A stretch of 47,579 nt of DNA, taken from contig JAFTCC010000033.1 in assembly GCA_017454915.1 (NCBI GenBank), positions 1 to 47,579 on the forward strand, given 5' to 3'. Source of the DNA: Paludibacteraceae bacterium. GTDB lineage: Bacteria; Bacteroidota; Bacteroidia; Bacteroidales; Paludibacteraceae. The translations under genes and the position numbers were made by a program. Below are positions 25,161 to 32,867 of the stretch, piece after piece. Under the pieces are notes generated by a model. The model was given only the letters and a program-made list of their open reading frames with translations. It was not told the DNA's origin and did no database searches. Every line of letters starts with the position of its first letter. Position 1 is the stretch's first letter.

Positions 25161-25592
25161 ATGAATAACAAAATTTATTTTACAAATGAACTTTGTACTA
25201 TTGGTGACAAAGTTTGGTTGTTTAATGGTTACAATGGCAGTAACCAAGAGTCTCAATTATTTTTCTCGGTGCGTAATATAGCAGGAATAGGAGTCGCTAA
25301 AAAATATCCGAAGTGGTGGATCTGGCTTTTGGCAGGTTGTGTAATTGGATTATACGGTGTGTCTAGTGATCCTTATTTGTTTTTAACTCTTGGTGTTATT
25401 CTAATCATAGTAGCGATAATATTAAGAAGTAAGCGCCGATTGATTGTATATACAAATAATAGTAATTTGCAATTTGAGTTTAAGGATATTAGTACATTAG
25501 CTGACGCAAACAAGTATATATCAGCGATGCAAAAATGCCTTATTGATTATGGTTCTCTTCCTACAGAAACATTAGACGTTGAAACTACATAA
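25161..25592 (+). CDS. Two-helix membrane protein (DUF6232-like)
   Basis: 143 residues. An N-terminal soluble part of about 45 residues ends in VRNIAGIGVAKK. Two membrane helices (about 50-70 and 72-90: WWIWLLAGCVIGLYGV and YLFLTLGVILIIVAIIL) follow, then a cytoplasmic beta-alpha tail with DANKYISAMQKCL. The pattern of a short PH-like domain interrupted by a helical hairpin recalls the DUF6232 family, but this is a loose match. It lies 25 bp before the NfeD gene on the same strand and may belong to the same membrane-associated operon. Confidence 0.6.
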   Translation: MNNKIYFTNELCTIGDKVWLFNGYNGSNQESQLFFSVRNIAGIGVAKKYPKWWIWLLAGCVIGLYGVSSDPYLFLTLGVILIIVAIILRSKRRLIVYTNNSNLQFEFKDISTLADANKYISAMQKCLIDYGSLPTETLDVETT

Positions 25593-25617
25593 CGTATATT
25601 AATCAAATAAATCTATC

Positions 25618-26052
25618 ATGGAACCTTGGCATCTTTGGATAATTGCGGGGCTTGTGTTTTTTATTATTGAGATATTCACAAGTGGTTTTGCCGTAATATG
25701 TTTCTCTGTCGGATGTGTCGCTGCAGCCGTTTGTTCTGTTTATGATCCGAAACTGCTGCATCAACTGATAGCGTTTGGAGCATTTTCCTTTGTGGCATTT
25801 GTCATGGTACGTCCTGTATTAAAGAAATGGTTTATCAAAGAAACTGACGATGCCAAAACCAACACAGCCGCATTGATAGGCAGGCGTGTTGTAGTGAGCG
25901 AGACAATAGACCCCGTCGCCCGAACAGGGCGTGTGGCTGTTGATGGGGAACAATGGAAAGCTATTAGCGAAAACAACGAGACAATACCGAAAGGTACTGT
26001 CGTTGAAATAACAGAACAAAATAGTATAATATTAACCATTAAAAAAATCTAA
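25618..26052 (+). CDS. NfeD-family membrane protein (short form)
   Basis: 144 residues. Two or three membrane helices fill the first 75 residues (PWHLWIIAGLVFFIIEIF, then IAFGAFSFVAFVMVRPV), and a C-terminal OB-fold follows (ALIGRRVVVSETIDP, GRVAVDGEQWKAIS, IPKGTVVEITE). This is the short NfeD form, which partners SPFH/stomatin proteins in membrane-domain organisation or proteolysis. The pairing holds here: the SPFH gene begins 4 bp after the stop. Start ATG 25618 fits the first helix. Confidence 0.9.
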   Translation: MEPWHLWIIAGLVFFIIEIFTSGFAVICFSVGCVAAAVCSVYDPKLLHQLIAFGAFSFVAFVMVRPVLKKWFIKETDDAKTNTAALIGRRVVVSETIDPVARTGRVAVDGEQWKAISENNETIPKGTVVEITEQNSIILTIKKI

Positions 26053-26056
26053 AATC

Positions 26057-27067
26057 ATGATTGGACTATTTATTATCGTTGGCTTATTAGTCATCATTGT
26101 GGCAATTTATGTAATTTACGGTTTTAAGATTGTGCAACAAGCAGAAACCATGGTCGTGGAACGCTTGGGAAAATTTAACAGAACATTAACTTCGGGTATT
26201 AATATCCTGTTGCCTATTCTGGAAAAGCCAAGAAAAACTTACTGCCGCAGAGTTCGTGAAAGACGTGACGGACAGGGGGTAATAGTTTATGTTGAACTTG
26301 ACGATAAAATCGACTTGCGTGAGCAGGTGTATGACTTTCCAAAACAAAACGTCATCACGCGTGACAATGTTAACACGGAAATCAATGCTTTGTTGTATTT
26401 CCAAATCGTTGACCCCGTGAAAGCTGTTTATGAAATCAGTAATCTGCCTGATGCAATCGAAAAACTCACACAAACAACTCTGCGTAATGTCATTGGAGAG
26501 TTAGAGCTGGATGAAACCTTGACGTCACGCGACACTATCAACTCTAAGCTTCGTGATGTGCTGGATGATGCTACAAACAAATGGGGAGTAAAAGTAACAA
26601 GGGTTGAATTGCAGGACATCAATCCGCCTGAGAGTGTTCGTCAGGCAATGGAGAGTCAGATGTAGGCAGAGCGTGAACGCCGCGCGCAGGTGCTTAAGGC
26701 CACTGGCGAAAAAGAGGCGCTGATACTTGAATCAGAAGGACGCAAAACTGCGGAACTCAACTATGCCGAGGCAGAAAAACAGAAAAAGATACTGGAAGCG
26801 CAGGGACTTGCGGATTCACAGCGTCTTAAGGCAGATGCGGAAGCCGAAGCAATACAGAAATTATCTGCTGCAATAAAGGATTCAGGTATTTCGCCTGCCA
26901 ACTACATGCTTGCGGAAAAATACATTAACGCGCTTCAAAAAATGGTTTCAGGCAGGGACAGCAAAACGGTTTATATGCCGTACGAGGCCACTGCCATGCT
27001 CGGCTCAATAGGCGTATTCAAGGATATGTTTAATAAAGAAGAGCCAAGAGAAAAGAACAAAGAGTAA
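26057..27067 (+). pseudogene. SPFH/band-7 (stomatin- or QmcA-like) gene interrupted by one amber codon
   Basis: Residues 1-202 and 212-336 lie in the same frame and together make a complete SPFH protein: an N-terminal membrane helix (IGLFIIVGLLVIIVAIYVI), the band-7 domain (VVERLGKFNRTLTSGINILL, NVITRDNVNTEINALLYFQI), then the helical flotillin-like tail (ATGEKEALILESEGRK, KKILEAQGLADSQRL). Codon 203 at 26663-26665 is TAG, where relatives usually have Lys in QMKAERERR. A single A-to-T change would do it. No other stop or frameshift is seen, so the change is recent, a sequencing error, or read through. It follows NfeD by 4 bp. Confidence 0.85.
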
Positions 27068-27109
27068 AGACCGCTGTCGCTGACAGAGCTCAGAGGCTGA
27101 CGAAGAGTT

Positions 27110-27157
27110 CCTGCGTGAAGGAAATTTTCTAAAAATCTCCTTCACGCAGGGATTTTT
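27110..27157 (+). terminator. Rho-independent terminator after the NfeD-SPFH operon
   Basis: cctgcgtgaagga (27110-27122) pairs with tccttcacgcagg (27138-27150), followed by a T run. Confidence 0.85.
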
Positions 27158-27310
27158 CTTTGTCTTGTATTAAAAAAGTTTTAAATTTGCATTTGGATCG
27201 CTTCGCTGTTTAGAGAGTACAGAATACGGACCGCCCTCGGTTGGACAGAGTACAGAGTATTTTGTGCCACCGCTAACGCAGTTCAAGAAATTGTTAAATT
27301 GTATTTTTAT

Positions 27311-27601
27311 ATGAAAAGTGATTTGGCAAACTTGATGGCTGTGCGCGTTAAGCGCATACTCTTGGTGTGCAACAATTACGATAGTTTTGTGCTTGAGGAA
27401 GACGGACGCATTGACGTTCAGATAGCGCAGGAAAATGCGGAGTTGAATTTGAGCAATCCTCCGTCAATAATAAGAACTGAAACAACTGATGCGGCGGTGG
27501 CGTTTCCCGTCGCCAACGGAATGTTTTTTGATTGTTTTGTTAAAATTTTTGCTGAACTCATCCAGAATAAAGAAAATTTCCGTAACTTTGTTTTCGTCTA
27601 A
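27311..27601 (+). pseudogene. Truncated 5' paralogue of the receiver/PPDK-like gene at 35267
   Basis: From ATG 27311 the first about 62 residues (NLMAVRVKRILLVCNNYD, SFVLEEDGRIDVQIAQENAE, LNLSNPPSIIRTETTDAA) match the start of the 986-residue protein at 35267. Most base differences are silent (for example gtt/gtg, ata/att, gag/gaa), so this was once a working relative and not a recent copy. After residue 62 similarity stops and an unrelated tail of about 34 residues runs to TAA. It has lost the second receiver and the ATP-grasp domain. The open frame reaches a TTG at 27299, but ATG is the match. Confidence 0.8.
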
Positions 27602-27729
27602 TTGCATATGCGGATATTTTTTGTAATTGTTTGATTTACACCATAAAATTATAAAAAATTCCGCATATTTGCAATAGATTAGAGACTTTTTCTTGAAAAA
27701 ATTTTATATCAAACTCACGTTAAAGTTAA

Positions 27730-27816
27730 AAAGTCATCGAAAACGGAGTGATGTATATCATACTGCCCAACGGCGACAAGTTCGACGCCACAGGTAAACG
27801 CGTTATCAACAAGTAA
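27730..27816 (+). pseudogene. Orphan C-terminal tail of a BspA-type surface protein
   Basis: The frame reads KVIENGVMYIILPNGDKFD, ATGKRVINK then TAA, closely parallel to the last residues of the BspA-like protein (DGVVYVRHGNKVFDAHGKRT). A TAA one codon upstream (27727) cuts it off from any larger frame. It appears to be what is left of a deleted surface-protein gene, followed by that gene's terminator. Confidence 0.65.
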
Positions 27817-27843
27817 ATAACTGCATTACGCCAGATTAACCAA

Positions 27844-27882
27844 CAGAGACGGAGCACCTCATCAGTGCCCCGTCTCTGTTTT
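27844..27882 (+). terminator. Rho-independent terminator after the orphan tail
   Basis: cagagacgg (27844-27852) pairs with ccgtctctg (27870-27878), with gcac/gtgc pairing inside, followed by TTTT. Confidence 0.75.
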
Positions 27883-27957
27883 ACTGACTAATTTTCAAAC
27901 GTTAAAGTATATGCACCCATGCCGCAAGATAATTTTTATAAAGATTTTTTAGAAAAA

Positions 27958-27989
27958 TTTGCACGTTTATAGAAAAAGTTGTAATTTTG
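27958..27989 (+). promoter_or_regulatory. Consensus promoter of RNA copy A
   Basis: TTTG (27958-27961), a 20-nt spacer and TAATTTTG (27982-27989) match the Bacteroidota consensus. The transcript should start at about 27994-27997, exactly at the first hairpin. Confidence 0.75.
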
Positions 27990-27994
27990 CGGTG

Positions 27995-28190
27995 CATAGG
28001 GCATACGTTCTATGCAGACATATTGATTTCGCGTTTGCGATTTATTTGGCAACCCATGGAATGTAGGAAGTTTTATCGGTTAATGCACAAATAAATAAGC
28101 ATGCGCTCATCATTGTATGAGCGTTTCTTATTTGCATTAACTGGCATTTCCTACAGCCACATGGGTGAAATAGGGAACGCTTTTTTTTTT
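27995..28190 (+). ncRNA. Structured RNA, copy A (6S-like rod, family unproven)
   Basis: A promoter and a final run of ten T residues bound about 195 nt with no open frame. Helices visible: GCATAG (27994-27999) with CTATGC (28010-28015); CCCATG (28053-28058) with CATGGG (28160-28165); TGTAGGAA (28062-28069) with TTCCTACA (28148-28155); GTTAATGCA (28079-28087) with TGCATTAAC (28133-28141); AAATAAG (28093-28099) with CTTATTT (28127-28133); and CGCTCAT (28104-28110) with ATGAGCG (28117-28123). The result is a long rod with an internal bubble at 28070-28078 opposite 28142-28147, the general plan of 6S RNA. GCGTT (28031-28035) could also pair with AACGC at the 3' end as a closing stem. It ends 50 bp before a lipoprotein gene, so a leader role is the alternative. 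Confidence 0.65.
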
Positions 28191-28239
28191 GCACATTCAT
28201 TTTCAAATATATTAAGAACAATCTAAATTTTTAAGAGAA

Positions 28240-29229
28240 ATGAAAAAATTTATTTTTATCATTCCCATTATGTACTTGTTTGCACTTGTCAGTTGCGAGA
28301 GAAACGAACTATCAAATAACGGTGCTTCAGATGACATTTCAAGCGCATCAGTGAAGGTTAATAGTATTGCTGAGTTTCTTGCGCAGGCGGACCACAATGT
28401 CATCACCTGCATAGATAACATAGTAACAGTAACTTACCAAAACGGTCCGTACCTTTACGTTAAAGATAACACAGGCGCATTATTGGTTTATGGCGACGCC
28501 GGACAGACATTTCAAAATGGTGATTTTATCCGTGGTATTTGTGGCAAGTACTATTTGTATTATAATCTTCCGGAAATGAAAGTGGAATCGGCGACATTTG
28601 GTGGCGGGTCTGCAGGGCATACCTATTCAGCTCATCCTGAAGTTGTCAGTTCGATATCGAATGAAGACATTAGCAAATATGTCAAATTAGAAAATGTCCA
28701 GTTCACTACGGACGTGAATTTTAATGCTTCACAAAAAACATCTGCTACAATGACCAACGGCTTAAAAGTACACAATAATTTCTATATTACTGCTAATTGT
28801 TCAGCCACTAAAAAATATAACATAACTGGATTTGTTACCATATTTTATAACGAATTGGAAATCTTTCCTATATCTATTGAAGAGTACACCACAAGTTCAG
28901 GCAGTGGTGGCAGTTCGACGGGTGGCGGAACTTCACAGCCAACAGAGCAATGGGTAGCCGTGAGCGCATCTGGTTATGCGCCATATTGGTATTGCCCTAC
29001 CGACCGGACAACAACTCCTTCTTCTCCAATAAGCCTATCCAATATCAATGCATATAAAAACACCTCGACAGGTGCATATAAGGTCGTTTATGCCTACGAA
29101 GAGTACTCCGCACATAAAGGATATAACAAATTGACTATAGACCGAGAGTCACACACTACATATAATTCAATAACAGGACATTGGGGCGTTTGCACGGATT
29201 ACAATTATTTTGAGTTCACTATTTATTGA
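28240..29229 (+). CDS. Lipoprotein with an OB-fold-like domain
   Basis: 329 residues. Signal peptide with lipobox FALVSC (Cys19). Residues about 40-125 resemble the OB-fold domain of Bacteroidota lipoproteins and secreted nucleases (ITCIDNIVTVTYQNGPYLYV, KDNTGALLVYGDAG, FIRGICGKYYLYY). A Ser/Gly-rich linker (about 220-233) precedes a C-terminal domain of about 95 residues, rich in Tyr and Trp, that I do not recognise. It is probably anchored at the cell surface. It is the first of three lipoprotein genes and follows RNA copy A by 50 bp, with no other promoter seen. Confidence 0.75.
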   Translation: MKKFIFIIPIMYLFALVSCERNELSNNGASDDISSASVKVNSIAEFLAQADHNVITCIDNIVTVTYQNGPYLYVKDNTGALLVYGDAGQTFQNGDFIRGICGKYYLYYNLPEMKVESATFGGGSAGHTYSAHPEVVSSISNEDISKYVKLENVQFTTDVNFNASQKTSATMTNGLKVHNNFYITANCSATKKYNITGFVTIFYNELEIFPISIEEYTTSSGSGGSSTGGGTSQPTEQWVAVSASGYAPYWYCPTDRTTTPSSPISLSNINAYKNTSTGAYKVVYAYEEYSAHKGYNKLTIDRESHTTYNSITGHWGVCTDYNYFEFTIY

Positions 29230-29270
29230 TATGGATTAAGCAGAAATACTAACCTCTAATTTATGAAATT

Positions 29271-29957
29271 ATGAAAACTCACAACTTGTTTTTCCGTACA
29301 ATTCTCATATTGTGTATAACTGTTGTTTTGCAAAGTTGCAAAACAGCATTGAACGTTGCTCCCGTGCAAAAACAAACTATTAATCATTCCCAAAAAATCA
29401 TAGATTTTGTTGGTTTTAAAAATACGGAGCGCAGTAATTTCTTAATAAAAGATTTTGGCGCAGAACTCGATAATGCCAATATAGCGACCGACAACCAACA
29501 TTCGCACAGGGGGGCATTTAGTTTTCGTCAGAACGATTGTAAGGAATGGACAACAGATATGCGTTATGTGGCTTTTGTTGAAATTGACACTTTAACAGCA
29601 AATAATAATGATCGCATAGACGATGACCTAAAATTAAGAAATGCCGGTTATATCGTATGTTTATCAACTTTGTTTACTATGTTTCCTGTTTACTGGCCTA
29701 TGCTTGCCGCCTCTAATAAGAATTTTTGCGAATTGAGTTTAGATGTATCAGGGCAAATCTATATTTACGATAAAACCAGTGATGAGTTCATAATCAAGCA
29801 GCCTTTCCGCTTGAATGTCAAAGAAAAATACAAAGGTCAATACGGCAATAGCAAAACCGATAAAAATGCGATAAATCAAAGAAATGTAACAATGGTACAT
29901 AATGCGCTGTTGAAAGAATTTGACGATATATATAACAAGTTGATTTTAAGAAAATAA
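29271..29957 (+). CDS. Lipoprotein of unknown function
   Basis: 228 residues with a signal peptide and lipobox VLQSC (Cys23). The mature part is of mixed alpha/beta character. A hydrophobic stretch at about 128-148 (AGYIVCLSTLFTMFPVYWPM) could be a membrane segment or a buried helix. The C-terminus is Lys- and Asn-rich. I find no family. It lies 41 bp after the OB-fold lipoprotein gene and 5 bp before the next lipoprotein gene, so all three are probably one operon. Codon use is A/T-rich compared with the housekeeping genes to the left. Confidence 0.65.
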   Translation: MKTHNLFFRTILILCITVVLQSCKTALNVAPVQKQTINHSQKIIDFVGFKNTERSNFLIKDFGAELDNANIATDNQHSHRGAFSFRQNDCKEWTTDMRYVAFVEIDTLTANNNDRIDDDLKLRNAGYIVCLSTLFTMFPVYWPMLAASNKNFCELSLDVSGQIYIYDKTSDEFIIKQPFRLNVKEKYKGQYGNSKTDKNAINQRNVTMVHNALLKEFDDIYNKLILRK

Positions 29958-29962
29958 CAGTT

Positions 29963-31546
29963 ATGAAAACATTTAGAATAATATTATTGGCGTGTCTTGT
30001 CATAGCATCATGTTCGGCAGCAGACGGGAAGGTTACGTCTCACTTAAGTGATATAACCCCGTGGATGCCAATCAAAAACATGTATGATTCAAGATATAGT
30101 ATTGATGCGGAAACCAACAAAGGTTATCTTGTTTCTCAATCATATATTATATCTTCAGCCTATAGTTCTGAAAATCATAAAGACACTTATCTGCTTACTA
30201 ATCAGATGAATATTGAACTGATGCCATTCCAATACATAAGGCAAGTCGGAGAAAATTATTTAGTCAAACAGAAAAATAAGAGTACCACTTTGTTTAAGCT
30301 TTTGAATAAAGACCTGCGAGTCGTAAGTCAAAATGAGTTTGTAAAAGAGAAAAATGTTGAATACATCGCTATGCTTGGAGATAACTATCTATTAAGGAAA
30401 GTGAATAAAGGTAAGTGCACTCTTGTTCTGTTAGATAGAAATTTGAACCCCATGTCTGAGCAGGTGATTGATGATAAATGCGAATCTGTTGATAGTATAT
30501 GTGACCCTGACAACAACTCTATTGTTTTAAGTCTGAAAAGCAAAAAAAGCAGAAGTATAATATATATAAAAAAAGATTTCAGGCAACTAAAAAAAATAAC
30601 CGCTCCGAGTAGGTTCAGTTATCTCTATACAATTCAACATTGGACTTACAAAAACCTGCTGTGCATAGTTTACAGGAATAATTATGCTATTTTTGCTCAT
30701 GATTATTATTTGGCCATTAATTTGGATGATTTTTCTGTCAGTAAGCATTTTTGTTTACTCAATACCTCCTTAAACCAAATAGTCCGAAATGAAAAAGGAG
30801 ATAAATTTGCAGTTCTTAATGATGCGCCAACATTATATTCCGCAAACGGGGATATCCTGCAAGAAATAAAAGCTGAAACTTTTCAATCTGCATCTTATGA
30901 CGGGCTCTTTACAGAAGATGACAAATTGGTGGTTGCAAAATTTCTACTGCCAAATAAAAGAGTTGATAGCGGATTGCAAGAAAACGCCTCACTTACCTTT
31001 TTCAGTCTTGATGAAAGGTCTATTATACAATCCGACATAATAACATTAAGCGATAAAATAAAGTATAATGTATTTCTCCTTGATTACAATGATAAAAATG
31101 CATACCTTTTGGCATATTCAGGAGATAAATATAAATTATTAGAGGTAGATCTTAAAACAAAAGATGTTGTCGTGTCATTCCAAGACGGAGATGCCACTTT
31201 TAGTGATCCCAAATGGAAATATAAGACTAAATCGGGATGGATAATGGGTTCTGTTTTTGTAGCTAATGGTTTCAAATATGTTAATTCGTGGGATTGTTCT
31301 TTATACCCGTATCCTAATGATATATATAAAGATATAGATGAAAAACATATTACTGTGTATAATAATGAAACACTCCGCAGACCACCCTGTCTGTTTCTCG
31401 GGGTTATTGATAATACTGCCAATGGAATTGTAGAAAAATTGGAGAATGCAGTAAGCATGTTAAGAGTAGGGACATCTGATTTTTTGGTGCTACTTAGGCA
31501 AGATAGCAATTTAAAGTTATCCCACATCCATTTTGACATAGAATAG
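29963..31546 (+). CDS. Large lipoprotein, possible beta-propeller
   Basis: 527 residues with signal peptide and lipobox VIASC (Cys17). The mature protein is a succession of short strands with recurring YLL/YLV and KLLEVDLKTKD-like turns, as in a six- or seven-bladed propeller, but no named repeat motif is clear. No catalytic residues are recognised. It starts 5 bp after the preceding lipoprotein gene, which implies co-translation and a likely shared complex. A terminator follows at 31613. A/T-rich codon use suggests the trio was acquired together. Confidence 0.65.
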   Translation: MKTFRIILLACLVIASCSAADGKVTSHLSDITPWMPIKNMYDSRYSIDAETNKGYLVSQSYIISSAYSSENHKDTYLLTNQMNIELMPFQYIRQVGENYLVKQKNKSTTLFKLLNKDLRVVSQNEFVKEKNVEYIAMLGDNYLLRKVNKGKCTLVLLDRNLNPMSEQVIDDKCESVDSICDPDNNSIVLSLKSKKSRSIIYIKKDFRQLKKITAPSRFSYLYTIQHWTYKNLLCIVYRNNYAIFAHDYYLAINLDDFSVSKHFCLLNTSLNQIVRNEKGDKFAVLNDAPTLYSANGDILQEIKAETFQSASYDGLFTEDDKLVVAKFLLPNKRVDSGLQENASLTFFSLDERSIIQSDIITLSDKIKYNVFLLDYNDKNAYLLAYSGDKYKLLEVDLKTKDVVVSFQDGDATFSDPKWKYKTKSGWIMGSVFVANGFKYVNSWDCSLYPYPNDIYKDIDEKHITVYNNETLRRPPCLFLGVIDNTANGIVEKLENAVSMLRVGTSDFLVLLRQDSNLKLSHIHFDIE

Positions 31547-31612
31547 TTGCGCATCGCCAAACGCATTGGGACTATCCCTGCAGTTTTGATTGAGAGCAAA
31601 CCGATAAAGACT

Positions 31613-31647
31613 CCAGCCTTGGCACAAGATGTCAGGCTGGTTCTTTT
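31613..31647 (+). terminator. Terminator of the lipoprotein operon
   Basis: ccagcct (31613-31619) pairs with aggctgg (31634-31640), followed by ttctttt. Confidence 0.6.
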
Positions 31648-31660
31648 GTGAGAGTATTAC

Positions 31661-31762
31661 GGATAATGCTGTGCCGCCACTACGTGGCTTGAATTGATTA
31701 GGGCGGTCACGTAGTCCGTGGGCTTCACCCACGGCTAACGTTGCGTCACCGCTAACGCGGTT
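31661..31762. repeat. 102-bp hairpin-rich repeat, copy 1
   Basis: Bases 31661-31762 recur at 34404-34505 with one difference. The unit contains CTACGTG/CACGTAG, CCGTGGG-cttca-CCCACGG and CCGC-taac-GCGG inverted repeats. It lies just upstream of RNA copy B. Confidence 0.95.
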
Positions 31763-31814
31763 GGATATTAAACCGTTGCCGCAAGATAATTTTTAGAAAG
31801 ATTTTTTAGAAAAA

Positions 31815-31846
31815 TTTGCACGTTTATAGAAAAAGTTGTAATTTTG
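31815..31846 (+). promoter_or_regulatory. Consensus promoter of RNA copy B
   Basis: TTTG (31815-31818), 20-nt spacer, TAATTTTG (31839-31846), identical to the promoter of copy A. Confidence 0.75.
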
Positions 31847-31851
31847 CGGTG

Positions 31852-32045
31852 CATAGGGCATCCGTTCTATGCAGACATATTGATTTCGCGTTTGCGATTT
31901 ATTTGGCAACCAATGGAATGTAGGAAGTTTTATCGGTTAATGCACAAATAAATAAGCATGCGCTCATCATTGTATGAGCGTTTCTTATTTGCATTAACTG
32001 GCATTTCCTACAGCCACATGGGTGAAATTGGGAACGCTTTTTTTT
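31852..32045 (+). ncRNA. Structured RNA, copy B (6S-like rod, family unproven)
   Basis: Same helices as copy A. Of the three changes inside the transcript, one (31912, C to A) weakens one pair of the CCCATG/CATGGG helix, one falls in the first hairpin loop, and one lies near the 3' end. It ends in eight T residues, 210 bp before the FISUMP gene. The intervening DNA is A/T-rich, without a clear promoter. Confidence 0.65.
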
Positions 32046-32222
32046 GTGCCTATTCCTATCCAAAGTAATCTATTCAAACGACATCAATACACAGGACATT
32101 GTAATAAAATCCAAAAAGAACAATACCAAATCACAAAATTTAGGTGTATAAGTTAAAATTTATTCCAAAAAAAGACCGCATTTGCAGTAAATCAATAATC
32201 TATTACCAACCAAAAACCGACG

Positions 32223-32244
32223 TGCCGATGGGATATAACGGGCA
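32223..32244 (+). promoter_or_regulatory. Conserved leader hairpin before a secreted-protein gene (copy 2)
   Basis: TGCC (32223-32226) and GGCA (32241-32244) enclose GATGGGATATAA plus two bases and end 11 nt before the ATG at 32256. It is the partner of the hairpin at 24189-24210. Confidence 0.45.
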
Positions 32245-32255
32245 AAAATACCATT

Positions 32256-32675
32256 ATGAAAAAGCTTCTTATCACCTTAATGCTTATGTTGCCACTGGTC
32301 ATTTTCGCTCAAAACGATTTCGTTGACCTCAACCTTCCAAGCGGTACCAAATGGAGCAACGTCAGGGGAGAACAGACAACATGGCAAAGGGGTGCGATGC
32401 CTACCGTAGAACAATGGCGCGAACTCTACTCCAACTGCACATGGAAATGGATTGGAGGCGGATATAAAGTCGTTGGCTCTAACGGGAACAGCATATTTCT
32501 GCCTATTGAAGGATACATTCCCAACGGCAAAACAAGCCGCTATAAAGTAGGTGGCGGATACTACTGGACCTCAAATCGCGGAGAATTTATCTCCTTCGAC
32601 GAGAAAGGTGTCTATATTCAACGCCGTACCACGTCAGAATACGACCGCCTCAGCTGGTGCGAAGTAAGCAAGTAA
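32256..32675 (+). CDS. Secreted Fibrobacter-succinogenes-type (FISUMP) domain protein
   Basis: 139 residues. Signal peptide MKKLLITLMLMLPLVIFAQ, then a compact FISUMP-type domain: DFVDLNLPSGTKWSNV at the start of the mature protein, PTVEQWRELYSNCTWKW, GYKVVGSNGNSIFLPIEGY, and GGGYYWTSNR. Longer relatives carry this domain at the C-terminus of lipoproteins; here it is nearly the whole protein. Function unknown; the fold is lectin- or sulfatase-modifying-like by loose analogy. There is no lipobox, so it is periplasmic or exported. The upstream ATG at 32144 belongs to another reading through the leader and was not used. Confidence 0.8.
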   Translation: MKKLLITLMLMLPLVIFAQNDFVDLNLPSGTKWSNVRGEQTTWQRGAMPTVEQWRELYSNCTWKWIGGGYKVVGSNGNSIFLPIEGYIPNGKTSRYKVGGGYYWTSNRGEFISFDEKGVYIQRRTTSEYDRLSWCEVSK

Positions 32676-32714
32676 TTATTCAAAAAAAACATTACAACAT
32701 TTCAACCCTAGCAA

Positions 32715-32760
32715 AAGCGACCATCCTGATAGTATCTGTCAGGATGGCCGCTTACTTTCT
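32715..32760 (+). terminator. Terminator after the FISUMP gene
   Basis: aagcg-a-ccatcctga (32715-32729) pairs with tcaggatgg-c-cgctt (32739-32753), followed by a T-rich stretch. Confidence 0.75.
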
Positions 32761-32867
32761 TCTCCCCAAACGTTATCTCAACGCATTGCTTCATAGTTCA
32801 ATTTTAACTATTTTTTAACATTACTAAAGATACAACTATTTTTCTGAATATGCTATAGTTACAAATC

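Larger units (their letters stand above)
27920..28190. repeat. 271-bp direct repeat, copy A (promoter plus RNA)
   Basis: Bases 27920-28190 recur at 31777-32045, 3857 bp away, with four substitutions (27939 T/G, 28005 A/C, 28055 C/A, 28172 A/T) and a shorter final T run. The repeat starts before the promoter and ends with the T run, so a whole transcription unit was duplicated. Confidence 0.95.
31777..32045. repeat. 269-bp direct repeat, copy B (promoter plus RNA)
   Basis: Second copy of 27920-28190. Recombination between the two copies would excise 3857 bp carrying RNA copy A and the three lipoprotein genes. Confidence 0.95.

Noticed and set aside
26663..26665. TAG read as an amino acid by genome-wide recoding
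   Set aside because: TAG closes several unrelated genes here (DUF2851 at 13254, endonuclease at 20261, gdhA at 21969, lipoprotein at 31546, folP at 42360), so a global reassignment is not credible. Local readthrough stays open.
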